From NCBI RefSeq assembly GCF_029193815.1, contig NZ_JARFVC010000003.1:1-64000 (forward strand): DNA of 64,000 nucleotides, read 5' to 3'. Under the pieces are notes generated by a model. It was not told where the DNA came from, ran no database searches, and saw nothing but the letters and a program-made list of their open reading frames with translations. The DNA comes from Cytobacillus sp. S13-E01. Lineage in GTDB: Bacteria; Bacillota; Bacilli; Bacillales; Bacillaceae_L. Below are positions 53,590 through 62,938 of the stretch, piece by piece. Position 1 is the first letter of the stretch, and every line of letters begins with the position of its first letter. The translations under genes and the position numbers were made by a program.

Positions 53590-55587
53590 ATGTTAAAAGT
53601 TGGAAGAAATGATTTATGTACGTGTGGTAGTGGAGAAAAGTATAAAAAGTGCTGTGGGAAGAAAACAGTTGTGTCAATGGAACTCTTAATAGAGAAGGAA
53701 CTTCATGATATCCAGCTTGATATTATTCATTTTTCAATGAAAAACTACCAAGAGGATATGGATGATTATTTGGAACAGTGTTATGAGGAATTTGATATTC
53801 CTGATGATGCGATTGAAATGTTTCGCTTTTTTGGGTACACATGGTTTATTACTTCAGTAAAGTTAGATGGTAAAACGATAATGGAAGAGTATATTGATAG
53901 GCATTTACATAAGTTTAACAGGCCAAGAATAAAGGATATTGTGCGGTTGTGGGGAAGCGCTAGGCCATCTGTTTCTACCGTTAAACATCAAGACAACCAG
54001 TATATTACAATTCAAGACCTATTTACAAAAGAGGTAAAGAAGGTAAAATCCTTCGATGAGGAACATACCGTAGAGGCTGGTGGTTTAATATTAGGGACAA
54101 GCTTACCTTCTGGCGAGACATCTGTTTTCTTTACAACATTTCTTGATTTGCCCGCTAGTGAATCAGAAGAAATGGAGAACTCAGTTTTAAAGCTATTTAA
54201 AAATAGTGAGGAAGAAAGTCCTATCGATTTTATGGCTTCATCTTTTCTTGAAGTTCTTGACCTCTTTTTGTTTGGGAAAGATGAAATATCAATTGATGAT
54301 ATAGAATGGATTTCTCCAAAGCATAAGGAAGTTGCGGAAAACTTTCGAGAATATGTCGAAAATGATGTTCATGAAGATACCGTTATTACATTAGGCTTTT
54401 ACCTTTGGCATAATTACTGCATGAGAAGAAATCCAACAATAAAAAAATCGGCCGTATATGAAGCGGCGTTAGTCTATTTAGTTGATAGGTTGCAACCGTT
54501 TGGAGGGTTGTATACACAAAAAGAATTGGCTGAGGAATTCAATGTATCCAGCAGTAGTATTTCGTCAAAATATAAAGACTTAGAGTATGTTCTTTCCGAT
54601 GAGATTGAGAATCTACAAGATGCAGTAGAGAATATTGATTTTGATTTTGAAGATATATACGGAGAAGATTTTGATGATGATGAAGACGACGTCTTAGAAA
54701 ATAATAATGTGGACAACGCCTTTGTTAGTTCAAAAATTACAATGGAACGAGAGCTTCTTAATTTGGAGCGTGAAATGGATAATCGAGATTTTAACTCGAT
54801 TGACGAAGTTAAAGATTTTATGAATAAACGAATAAACAACCCGAAATCATCGCAAGTTAAATTATCAAACAAGGAAAAAGCGCAGGACCTATTATTTAAT
54901 GCGTATGAAACTAACGGAAATAAGCGCCAGCAGCTTGCTAAAAAAGCCTTGAAATTGTATCCAAATAGTCCAGACGCATACACTATTTTAGCTGAGGATG
55001 AAACAGACCCGGCAGAACAACAGAAGCTTTACCTACTAGGCATGGAGGCTGGCGAAAAAGAGTTAGGACAAGCATTTTTTAGCGAAAACAAAGGTCATTT
55101 TTGGGGCATCGTAAGCACACGCCCATATATGCGTGCAAAATATAATTATGGTATGCTTTTACACGATATTGGTATGCTTGAGGAAGCGATTAGACAGTAT
55201 GAGGAACTTTTAGAGTTGAATCCAAACGATAATCAAGCAGTCCGCTATGAACTATTCATCGCCTACGTCGAAAATGGGATGATCCAAGAAGCGGAATCTC
55301 TCCTAAACCAATACAACGAAGAAATAACAGCGCATGGAACTTACAATAAGCTATTGGTCGAGTATTTAAAAAATGGACCCTCAAATAAGGCAAAAAAACT
55401 TTTGAAAACAGCAAAGGACAAAAATCCATATGTCATTGATTACTTGATCCGAAAAAAGAAACTTCCCGTATCAACCCCTGCTACCTATGGATTAGGAGAA
55501 GAGTCTGAAGCGATTATATATGCAGAGCAGCATCTACATGTATGGCAGGAATATGTTGAGTTGATTGATTGGTTGAAGAAAAATTAG
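53590..55587 (+). CDS. SEC-C motif protein with helix-turn-helix and TPR regions
   Basis: The protein is 665 residues. An N-terminal zinc-binding SEC-C motif, NDLCTCGSGEKYKKCCG, lies at residues 6-22. A long helical part follows, then a helix-turn-helix-like segment LYTQKELAEEFNVSSSSISS near 310 and an acidic stretch (DFEDIYGEDFDDDEDDV). TPR units near 455-600 read AKYNYGMLLHDIGMLEEAIR and YEELLELNPNDNQAV. AGGAAGGTG precedes the ATG. The role is unknown; SEC-C modules often bind ribosomes or SecB-like partners. Confidence 0.8.
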   Translation: MLKVGRNDLCTCGSGEKYKKCCGKKTVVSMELLIEKELHDIQLDIIHFSMKNYQEDMDDYLEQCYEEFDIPDDAIEMFRFFGYTWFITSVKLDGKTIMEEYIDRHLHKFNRPRIKDIVRLWGSARPSVSTVKHQDNQYITIQDLFTKEVKKVKSFDEEHTVEAGGLILGTSLPSGETSVFFTTFLDLPASESEEMENSVLKLFKNSEEESPIDFMASSFLEVLDLFLFGKDEISIDDIEWISPKHKEVAENFREYVENDVHEDTVITLGFYLWHNYCMRRNPTIKKSAVYEAALVYLVDRLQPFGGLYTQKELAEEFNVSSSSISSKYKDLEYVLSDEIENLQDAVENIDFDFEDIYGEDFDDDEDDVLENNNVDNAFVSSKITMERELLNLEREMDNRDFNSIDEVKDFMNKRINNPKSSQVKLSNKEKAQDLLFNAYETNGNKRQQLAKKALKLYPNSPDAYTILAEDETDPAEQQKLYLLGMEAGEKELGQAFFSENKGHFWGIVSTRPYMRAKYNYGMLLHDIGMLEEAIRQYEELLELNPNDNQAVRYELFIAYVENGMIQEAESLLNQYNEEITAHGTYNKLLVEYLKNGPSNKAKKLLKTAKDKNPYVIDYLIRKKKLPVSTPATYGLGEESEAIIYAEQHLHVWQEYVELIDWLKKN

Positions 55588-55680
55588 GTTTTTGTATCAA
55601 AAAGGTGCCTGATCCCTCAGTTCATTAATGCTTTAACGCAGTGGGGGGAAGACCCTAAATGTTTATAAGGAGGGATGAAC

Positions 55681-57012
55681 ATGAAGGTTATCATTCTTGG
55701 GGGAGATGCAGCGGGAATGAGTGCTGCGATGCAAATTGTCCGGAATAGTGCTGAACATGATATTACAGTTCTTGAAAAGGGGGGAATTTATTCATATGGA
55801 CAATGTGGTCTTCCCTATGTAATCAGCGGTAAAATTGAATCAACAGAAAAGCTAATTGCACGAACGCAGACTGCTTTTCAAGAGAAATACAAAATTGATG
55901 CACGAGTTTATTATGAAGTGAAAAAGGTTGATCCCGAAAATAAAGTGGTCAGTGGAATAGACCATTCAAACGGTGAACCATTCGAGTTATCGTATGACCG
56001 TCTGCTCATTGCTACAGGAGTTAATCCAGTGCTTCCAGAGTGGGGAGGTGTTAATCTATCAGGCATATTCAAATTAAAGACGATCCCAGATGCAAAGGGA
56101 ATTATCGACTATCTTGAGAGAGACATCAAACATGTAACTGTTATTGGTGGTGGTTCTATCGGTCTTGAAATGGCAGAAAGTTTTGCTGAGTTAGGTATGA
56201 ATGTAACCATTATTGAGAGAAATGAGCAATTAGCGAAAATCTTTGATAAAGATATGTCAGAGCTTATAAATGAGGAATCATTGAAGCAGCACATTACTCT
56301 TAAAATGGAAGAATCTGTTGAAGCATTTAAAGGTACTGATCATGTTGAGTATGTAAAAACCGATAAAGGTGAATACAAAACAGACCTTGTACTTATAGCG
56401 GTTGGTGTTAGACCTAATGTCTCATTTATAGAAGGTACTGGAATGAAGACAAGTGTGAATGGTGCAATCCAAGTAAATGCCTATATGCAAACAAGTATTG
56501 ACGATATTTATGCAGCCGGTGATTGCGCGACTCACTATCATCGTATAAAAGAGAAGGATGATCATATTCCTTTAGGTACCCATGCAAACAAGCAAGGTCA
56601 AATCGCCGGCTTAAACATTGTGAATAAACACCAGACATTTAAAGGTGTGGTAGGAACCTCAATTATAAAATTTTTTGATTTAACACTTGGACGGACTGGT
56701 ATTACAGAGAAAGAAGCAAGGATACTGAATATACCGTATCAATCAGTGACAATTAAAGCTTCTGATATTGCGGGTTACTATCCGAATGAAAAGAAAATGA
56801 CTGTTAAACTGGTTTATCACAAAGTGACACACAGGATACTTGGCGGACAGATTATTGGAGAAAAAGGTGTAGATAAACGGATTGATGTCCTGGCAACAGC
56901 ATTGTTTAATTCAATGACAACCGACCAATTGTTAGAGTTAGATTTAGCGTATGCACCACCATATAATGGTGTATGGGATCCAATACAGCAGGCGGCGAGA
57001 AAAGTGAAATAG
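55681..57012 (+). CDS. CoA-disulfide-reductase-like FAD/NAD(P) oxidoreductase
   Basis: This is a 443-residue flavoprotein. It has [17 protein letters not shown] at the start, the redox cysteine in [15 protein letters not shown] near 42, and the NAD(P) site [20 protein letters not shown] near 152. [13 protein letters not shown] is near 277, followed by a dimerisation domain. A single active cysteine is the mark of CoA-disulfide reductases, NADH oxidases and polysulfide reductases. The start is ATG at 55681, seven bases after AGGAGG. Confidence 0.88.
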   Translation: MKVIILGGDAAGMSAAMQIVRNSAEHDITVLEKGGIYSYGQCGLPYVISGKIESTEKLIARTQTAFQEKYKIDARVYYEVKKVDPENKVVSGIDHSNGEPFELSYDRLLIATGVNPVLPEWGGVNLSGIFKLKTIPDAKGIIDYLERDIKHVTVIGGGSIGLEMAESFAELGMNVTIIERNEQLAKIFDKDMSELINEESLKQHITLKMEESVEAFKGTDHVEYVKTDKGEYKTDLVLIAVGVRPNVSFIEGTGMKTSVNGAIQVNAYMQTSIDDIYAAGDCATHYHRIKEKDDHIPLGTHANKQGQIAGLNIVNKHQTFKGVVGTSIIKFFDLTLGRTGITEKEARILNIPYQSVTIKASDIAGYYPNEKKMTVKLVYHKVTHRILGGQIIGEKGVDKRIDVLATALFNSMTTDQLLELDLAYAPPYNGVWDPIQQAARKVK

Positions 57013-57055
57013 GCTGTTGGTAAATGAACTATTTTGTATAGAGTGATAGTAAAGC

Positions 57056-57094
57056 AAAACACACCTAATGAGGAAATTCGTTGGGTGTGTTTTT
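57056..57094 (+). terminator. terminator after the oxidoreductase gene
   Basis: AAAACACACC pairs with GGGTGTGTTTT across a loop, ending in a T run. Confidence 0.85.
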
Positions 57095-57384
57095 GATTAT
57101 AAATAATTTAAGTGTAATCCTGATATAAGTAATCATAGATGTTCGATGTTTTTAGGATATTTGGAGTAATCCCTTGTATCTTAGAGGATAGGGCAGTACT
57201 TATAAGCATTCGTAAGGTAAACGTCCTCTATCAATAATAAACTGGAAATGAGAGGAAATATCCAGATATATGCGAATTGTCTAAATATATTAAATCATTA
57301 TATAATAATATTCATCGTAGAATTATTCATTCATCATAAAATTTTCAGTTATATGTTGAATATCACTTACTAGTAGGTGTGACC

Positions 57385-58215
57385 ATGGAAGAGTTACTGG
57401 AAGATTATCAATCGTTTTTAAAGGAACAAAAGAAGGAAGAAAGTACAATAAAAATGTATGTCCATGAGACTAAACAGTTTTATTCTTGGCTTCAATCAAT
57501 GCAAAAGGATTTGAACCAACTTCATCAAGAGGATTTTGTTAGATACCGAGATCTGCTAATGAATAGAGGGATGAAGGTTGCTACAATTAATAAATCCCTC
57601 TCTACTTTAAGGTCCTTTTTCAAATGGGCAAATTGCAATGAGTATATACAAACCACTTTTCCTGAACAAATCCGTCTCCATGAGGATAAAAAGAACACTC
57701 ACCCGAAATGGCTTTCTCATGATGAAGAAGTACAACTTCAACATATTGCATCCTTAGAAAAGAATTCATTTAAAAAAGCACGGAACGAAGCGCTCATTTA
57801 TGTAATGTTATATGCTGGTTTACGAATTGAAGAGGTTTCACAATTAAAGCTATGCTCTCTAACTGAAAATGATCTTCTTGTTTTTGATGAAGAAATCTTA
57901 TCAAGGAAAGTACCTGTATTTTCTAATGTAAGGAATGTACTTTCTACATGGATTGAATTTAGGAGTAAATTGAACAAACAGGTATATATGGACAGTCCAT
58001 TTTTATTTGTAACAGAACGCTCTGGAAGAATGCAACCGCGTTCGATCCAATTTGTAGTTGAGGGCTACAGTGAAAAGCTAGGGTTTACTGTTAATTGTCA
58101 GCTCTTAAGAAATACATATTGTCGAAGGTTGGTTAAGGAAGGTAAAACAGTAGAGCAAGTTAAGATTTATGCAGGTCATAAATCGATCATTACTAGTTAT
58201 AAGTATTTCTTGTAA
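57385..58215 (+). CDS. tyrosine recombinase/integrase-like protein
   Basis: The protein is 276 residues. The N-terminal SAM-like core-binding domain is residues 1-85 (EELLEDYQSFLKEQKKEEST). The catalytic domain has the first arginine in LYAGLRIEEVSQLKL near 155, R in LLRNTYCRRLVKEG near 243, H in AGHKSI, and tyrosine in TSYKYF near 275. The usual H of the H-x-x-R box is N here (LRNTYCRR). No attachment sites or cargo are evident. The start is ATG at 57385; a GTG lies two codons upstream. Confidence 0.83.
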   Translation: MEELLEDYQSFLKEQKKEESTIKMYVHETKQFYSWLQSMQKDLNQLHQEDFVRYRDLLMNRGMKVATINKSLSTLRSFFKWANCNEYIQTTFPEQIRLHEDKKNTHPKWLSHDEEVQLQHIASLEKNSFKKARNEALIYVMLYAGLRIEEVSQLKLCSLTENDLLVFDEEILSRKVPVFSNVRNVLSTWIEFRSKLNKQVYMDSPFLFVTERSGRMQPRSIQFVVEGYSEKLGFTVNCQLLRNTYCRRLVKEGKTVEQVKIYAGHKSIITSYKYFL

Positions 58216-58241
58216 TTATATTAAAAAACGGAGGGTTTTAT

Positions 58242-59144
58242 ATGAGAAAAGTTATATCGATGTTGTTAGCTATAGGATTAGTTCTTAGTCTGGCAGCCTG
58301 TGGTGGAGGAAACGGTACTGAATCTGGGAAAATCGTTATTTCAGGTAAAAAATACACAGAGCAAGTAATCCTGACCAATATTATGGCGGAGTATTTAAAG
58401 GCTAAAACAGATTTAGAAGTTGAAGTGGAAGAAGCACTTGGAGGGGTATTCGTATTACAAGAAGCCATGAAAAAGGGCGATATCGACATGTACGTTGAGT
58501 ATACGGGTACCGGCTACCTAAATGTCCTTAAAAATGAATATACACCAGGGCAAAGCCCAGATGAAATTTTTGAAGCAACAAAAAAAGGATATGCAGAAGA
58601 ATTTAATGTCGCATGGTTAGAACCACTAGGATTTAACAACACATATGCATTAGCGCTAAGAAGTGAACTTGCAAAAGAGCTAGGAACCAAAACTTATACA
58701 GATCTTGTAGCAAATGCCTCTGATTTATCGTTTGGTGCAGATCCGGAATTTTTCGAAAGAACCGATGGCTATGATGCTCTTGCCAAGGAGTATGGATTTG
58801 AATTTGGAGATAAAAAGAACATTGATCCTGATTTACAATATACTGCTGCAAAAGATGGGCAAATTGATATCATCACAGCCTTTTCAACAGATGCAAGAAT
58901 AGCGCAATATGGCCTAGTAGTTTTAGAAGATGATAAAAATTTCTTCCCACCCTACTATGCAGCACCGATTATTCGCAAAGAGGTACTTGATGCTAATCCA
59001 GGACTAGCAGATACCATTAATGAACTTTCTAATATATTATCTGATGCTCGGATGATCGAACTAAATGCCAAAGTAAACATTGATAAAATGCAACCTAAAG
59101 AAGTAGCTATTGAATTTTTAAAAGCAGAAGGATTAATTGATTAA
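58242..59144 (+). CDS. osmoprotectant ABC transporter substrate-binding lipoprotein
   Basis: This is a 300-residue OpuC/OsmX-type binding protein. It has a signal peptide with lipobox SLAAC (cysteine at about 20), then VISGKKYTEQVILTNIMAEY and a GDIDMYVEYTGTGYLNVL ligand segment near 85. DGQIDIITAFSTDARI near 208 and FFPPYYAAPIIRK near 233 follow. It should bind betaine, choline or similar compounds. AACGGAGGG precedes the ATG. The ATPase and permease genes follow after a 150-bp gap that holds a terminator. Confidence 0.92.
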   Translation: MRKVISMLLAIGLVLSLAACGGGNGTESGKIVISGKKYTEQVILTNIMAEYLKAKTDLEVEVEEALGGVFVLQEAMKKGDIDMYVEYTGTGYLNVLKNEYTPGQSPDEIFEATKKGYAEEFNVAWLEPLGFNNTYALALRSELAKELGTKTYTDLVANASDLSFGADPEFFERTDGYDALAKEYGFEFGDKKNIDPDLQYTAAKDGQIDIITAFSTDARIAQYGLVVLEDDKNFFPPYYAAPIIRKEVLDANPGLADTINELSNILSDARMIELNAKVNIDKMQPKEVAIEFLKAEGLID

Positions 59145-59165
59145 CTTGCGTGAGCGCTAGTTTTG

Positions 59166-59200
59166 AGCTGTGTAACTTTCATAGTTTCACAGCTTCTTTT
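59166..59200 (+). terminator. terminator between binding protein and ATPase genes
   Basis: AGCTGTG pairs with CACAGCT, followed by TCTTTTT. It should lower transporter-core expression relative to the binding protein, unless a second promoter exists. Confidence 0.7.
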
Positions 59201-59242
59201 TACCATACTACATTTAACACCTAAGTGTTGCAAGGCAGTCTG

Positions 59243-59271
59243 CGATTACCGGCGCCCTGCGCTTTTCTTAT
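59243..59271 (+). repeat. tail fragment of the dispersed repeat inside the transporter operon
   Basis: GATTACCGGCGCCCTGCGCT, then TTTCTTATAAA, is the tail module. It stands 24 bases before the ATPase start. Confidence 0.6.
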
Positions 59272-59294
59272 AAACTAATAGCAAGGAGAATATC

Positions 59295-60428
59295 ATGATT
59301 AAATTTGAAAATGTGAGCAAGAAATATCAGGATGGTTTTGTAGCGTTAAAAAACATAAATTTAGAAATCAATAAAGGGGAACTTGTTACTCTTATTGGCC
59401 CAAGTGGATGCGGAAAAACGACCACTATGAGAATGATAAACCGGTTGTCAGGGCCTTCGTCAGGTAAAATTTATATTGATGGTCAAGATATATCAGGAAT
59501 TGAACCTGTTGAATTAAGGAGAAATATCGGGTATGTCATCCAGCAAATTGGCCTTTTCCCACATATGACGATTGAACAGAACATAGCACTCGTACCAAGG
59601 TTAAAAAAATGGGATCCAATCAAATACGCAAAGCGTGTTGATGAGTTGTTAGATTTGGTTGGGTTAGATCCTGCTACATTCAAACATCGTTTTCCTTCTG
59701 AGTTAAGTGGAGGGCAACAGCAAAGAGTGGGTGTTATTCGTGCACTTGCTGCTGAACCAGATATTATTTTAATGGATGAGCCTTTTAGTGCACTAGATCC
59801 AATTAGTAGAGAACAACTACAAGATGATATTGTTAGTTTACAAGAGGAAATACAAAAAACAATTGTTTTTGTAACTCATGATATGGATGAAGCAATTAAA
59901 ATTGCAAACCGGATTGCCATAATGAAGGATGGAGAGATTATTCAGCTTGATACACCAGATAAGATTCTTAGAAGACCAGCTAATGAATTTGTTAAAGGCT
60001 TTATCGGTGAAGATCGCCTCAATCAAAATACTCCTGACATACCATTTGCTACAGATCTTATGCACAAGCAAGTCATTACCTCATCACCAAAGCGTGGACT
60101 AGCAGAAGCCTTTCGATTAATGAAGGAAAAAAGAGTCGATAGCTTATTTATTACTGATAAATCTAAGGAATTTCTCGGTGCTGTTACCATTAAGAATGTA
60201 GATGAGAACTATAACAATGAAGACATGACTGTTTCTGATATTATGCAAACTAATATCAAGATTTTAACAGCTGATTCTGTTGTAACAGATGTTGCAGGTA
60301 TTTTTCATGGAAGTGATATTGGTGCAATTCCTGTCCTTGAAAATAATAAACTTGTAGGAGTTGTTACTCGTTCAAGCATGATGCGTGGATTAGCTGATTG
60401 GAAACATAATACAGGGGGAAATGAATAA
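59295..60428 (+). CDS. osmoprotectant ABC transporter ATPase with CBS domains
   Basis: This is a 377-residue ATPase. It has Walker A IGPSGCGKTTTMRMINRL near 35, the signature ELSGGQQQRVGVIRALA near 137, Walker B ILMDEPFSALDP, and histidine in FVTHDMDEA. Residues about 255-370 form a CBS pair (VDSLFITDKSKEFLGAVTIK and IGAIPVLENNKLVGVVTRSS), a likely ionic-strength sensor as in OpuA. The stop overlaps the permease start. Confidence 0.93.
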   Translation: MIKFENVSKKYQDGFVALKNINLEINKGELVTLIGPSGCGKTTTMRMINRLSGPSSGKIYIDGQDISGIEPVELRRNIGYVIQQIGLFPHMTIEQNIALVPRLKKWDPIKYAKRVDELLDLVGLDPATFKHRFPSELSGGQQQRVGVIRALAAEPDIILMDEPFSALDPISREQLQDDIVSLQEEIQKTIVFVTHDMDEAIKIANRIAIMKDGEIIQLDTPDKILRRPANEFVKGFIGEDRLNQNTPDIPFATDLMHKQVITSSPKRGLAEAFRLMKEKRVDSLFITDKSKEFLGAVTIKNVDENYNNEDMTVSDIMQTNIKILTADSVVTDVAGIFHGSDIGAIPVLENNKLVGVVTRSSMMRGLADWKHNTGGNE

Positions 60429-61063
60429 TGGAACTATTAAATACATTTATTAGTCGAAAAGAAGACATTTGGATTGCCTTTTTGGAGCATATCTTCTTAG
60501 CGGGAATTGCGATGATACTTGCAATAGCGATTGCTGTACCGCTAGGAATTATTCTTACAAGAAACAAAAAAATTGCAGAATCAGTCATCGGTGTAGCTGC
60601 AATTATTCAAACTGTACCCAGTTTAGCGTTGCTGGGATTTATGCTTCCGATCTTTGGAATTGGTAAAGGTCCTGCAATAATTGCTTTGACACTCTACGCG
60701 CTTCTGCCAATTTTAAGAAATACATACACAGGGATTATTGGTGTTGATCCATCACTTGTTGATGCAGGAAAGGGTATGGGGATGACATCTCGTCAGATTT
60801 TATTTATGGTTGAGCTTCCACTTACCCTCCCGATTCTAATGGCAGGAATACGTACTGCCACAGTTTTAACAATAGGGGTAGCCGCTCTAGCAACATTTAT
60901 TGGAGCAGGTGGTCTAGGTGATCTAATTACTAGAGGACTCAATGTAATGGATAAAAACCTTATTTTAGCAGGTGCAATTCCTGCTGCGATTCTAGCAATT
61001 GTATTTGATATTGGATTAAAGAAGCTTGAAAATAAAGTAACTCCAAAAGGATTAAGATCTTAA
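60428..61063 (+). CDS. osmoprotectant ABC transporter permease
   Basis: This is a 211-residue permease with five or six helices. The coupling loop is ILRNTYTGIIGVDPSLVDAG with KGMGMTSRQ near 95-125. It resembles OpuCB/OpuBB. Its ATG overlaps the ATPase stop by one base. Only one permease is present, so a homodimer is likely unless a second lies elsewhere. Confidence 0.93.
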   Translation: MELLNTFISRKEDIWIAFLEHIFLAGIAMILAIAIAVPLGIILTRNKKIAESVIGVAAIIQTVPSLALLGFMLPIFGIGKGPAIIALTLYALLPILRNTYTGIIGVDPSLVDAGKGMGMTSRQILFMVELPLTLPILMAGIRTATVLTIGVAALATFIGAGGLGDLITRGLNVMDKNLILAGAIPAAILAIVFDIGLKKLENKVTPKGLRS

Positions 61064-61071
61064 TTATATTT

Positions 61072-61101
61072 ACCTCCCCCACGAGTTAGGGAGGTTTTTT
61101 T
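61072..61101 (+). terminator. terminator of the osmoprotectant operon
   Basis: ACCTCCC pairs with GGGAGGT, followed by TTTTTT. Confidence 0.85.
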
Positions 61102-61111
61102 AATACCTATT

Positions 61112-61318
61112 TATAGTGTCTAGCTCCGGGTGCCATCGGGCTCTATGGTATAAGCCTGTCTAGCTCCAGCGCCTAGAAACGAGGGGAAACTTCAACTCCT
61201 CTTACAGAAGCAAAGAACGCTTCTTTCGGCGAAGTCACAAGTTTTCTTGTTTCTGACCAAGGCACTTACGCATTTCGGGCAATCCGTCTGGAAGGTCAAA
61301 GAACAACCTTCTAGCTTG
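61112..61318 (+). repeat. dispersed modular repeat
   Basis: The head TAGTGTCTAGCTCCGGGTGCC is followed by a second head (CTGTCTAGCTCCAGCGCC) and the CTAGAAACGAGGGGAAACTT and AATCCGTCTGGAAGG modules. It ends CAACCTTCTAGC without the usual tail. It begins 11 bases after a terminator. Confidence 0.8.
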
Positions 61319-61437
61319 TTAAAATGGCCAACATAAAGTGGGAAATGGGACTAGCGAGATATTTATCACTTTCAACAGTTGTGGATTGTGGTATGATTTT
61401 TATGTTTAAAGTCGAAAGTAATTAGAGGTGTGTAAAT

Positions 61438-62826
61438 GTGAAAACTGTCCTAGTAATTGGTGGAGGTATCACTGGATTATCTGCCATGTATGAATTGCAA
61501 AAATGGAAAATGGAGAATCAATCGGATGTGCGTCTTGTTCTTACTGAAGCATCTGCTGAACTCGGTGGAAAAATTCGTACCATAACAGATGGTGGTTTTA
61601 TAATGGAAGCCGGTGCAGACTCAATTGTATCTCGTAAAGCAAATGCGATGTCTTTTGTAGAAGAACTCGGTCTAAAGAACGATGTTGTTTACAATTCAAC
61701 AGGCCAGTCGTTTATCTATGTGGATGGTGGGCTTAAGCCTATTCCTCCAGATTCAATATTTGGAATCCCGATGAGTATAGAGTCATTAGCGCAAAGTACA
61801 CTTGTTTCTGCGGAAGGAAAAGTCGAGGCACTTAAAGATTTTTACACAAAAAATGTTACATTTACGAAGAACGATTCAATAGGTGAATTTCTTGAATATT
61901 TTTTAGGGGAAGAATTAGTTGAAAAGCAAATTGCACCTGTATTATCAGGTGTTTATTCTGGAAACTTAAATGACTTAACAATAGCTTCAACACTACCATA
62001 TGTGTTTGATTATAAAGAAAAATACGGAAGTATAATCAAAGGCTTTAAAGAAAACAAGCAAAAATTCCAAAGCGGTGGGGATAAAAAGTTTTTTTCTTTT
62101 AAAAATGGCATGGGGACACTTATTGATGCATATGAAAGAAAGCTAGAAGAAGTTGAAATTTTTAAAAATAGTAAAGTAAGTAAGATTGAAAAAAAGAGCA
62201 ATCATTATAAAGTGATTTTTACGAATATGGAAAGCATAGAAGCTGATCATATAGTGCTTAGTATTCCACATACAACTGCGAAAGAATTATTCAATGATCA
62301 AAAACCTATAAAAGAATTTGATAACTTTAAAAATAGTTCGCTGATTAGCGTTTATGTCGGTTTTGATGTACCAGATAGTTTACTTCCGAGTAATGGAACA
62401 GGTTTTATCGCAGCGAACAGTGATGAATTGTCATGCAATGCCTGTACATGGACAAGTAGGAAATGGGAGCATACTTCAGAATCAGGAAACCTCCTTGTGC
62501 GGTTATTTTATAAAAGTAGCCACCCGTCATTTGCGTTACTAAAAGGTATGAATGAAGCAGAACTGCTCCAAGTTGCGCTTTCAGATATTAATAAAAGCCT
62601 AGGAATTACAGCTGAACCAATAACTAACATAGTAACAAATTGGGTGGATAACATGCCAAATTACCAAATTACTCATCCACAAAATGTGGAAGCGCTTGAG
62701 AACGAACTAGCCGAAAATTACCCTAGTGTCATTCTAGCGGGTTGTTCGTATTATGGTGTAGGTATCCCAGACTGTATCGAAAATGGCGAAATAACCGCGA
62801 GAAAAATTATTAGTTTACTTAACTAA
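61438..62826 (+). CDS. hemY: protoporphyrinogen/coproporphyrinogen III oxidase, HemY/CgoX type
   Basis: This is a 462-residue FAD enzyme for oxygen-dependent oxidation of coproporphyrinogen or protoporphyrinogen in haem synthesis. It has VIGGGITGLSAMYEL near residue 6, LTEASAELGGKIRT near 34, GGFIMEAGADSIVSRK near 52, and a C-terminal VILAGCSYYGVGIPDCIENG near 435 that binds flavin. The length fits. The start is GTG behind AGAGGTGTG. It is not in a hem cluster, so it may be a second copy. Confidence 0.9.
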   Translation: MKTVLVIGGGITGLSAMYELQKWKMENQSDVRLVLTEASAELGGKIRTITDGGFIMEAGADSIVSRKANAMSFVEELGLKNDVVYNSTGQSFIYVDGGLKPIPPDSIFGIPMSIESLAQSTLVSAEGKVEALKDFYTKNVTFTKNDSIGEFLEYFLGEELVEKQIAPVLSGVYSGNLNDLTIASTLPYVFDYKEKYGSIIKGFKENKQKFQSGGDKKFFSFKNGMGTLIDAYERKLEEVEIFKNSKVSKIEKKSNHYKVIFTNMESIEADHIVLSIPHTTAKELFNDQKPIKEFDNFKNSSLISVYVGFDVPDSLLPSNGTGFIAANSDELSCNACTWTSRKWEHTSESGNLLVRLFYKSSHPSFALLKGMNEAELLQVALSDINKSLGITAEPITNIVTNWVDNMPNYQITHPQNVEALENELAENYPSVILAGCSYYGVGIPDCIENGEITARKIISLLN

Positions 62827-62829
62827 AAA

Positions 62830-62872
62830 AGGAGCTAGTGAGTCTATTCAAAAATAGACCCACTAGCTCCTA
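62830..62872 (-). terminator. terminator for the ROK gene
   Basis: AGGAGCTAGTG pairs with CACTAGCTCCT and the inner GTCTATT with AATAGAC. On the minus strand TTTTTT follows, so it mainly serves the leftward ROK gene, but it also closes the oxidase gene. Confidence 0.8.
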
Positions 62873-62938
62873 TTAATTAAGTTATTACTTACAAAGTCCC
62901 TATTTAGGTTCTTAACGAATACACTGATTAAAAATTTG

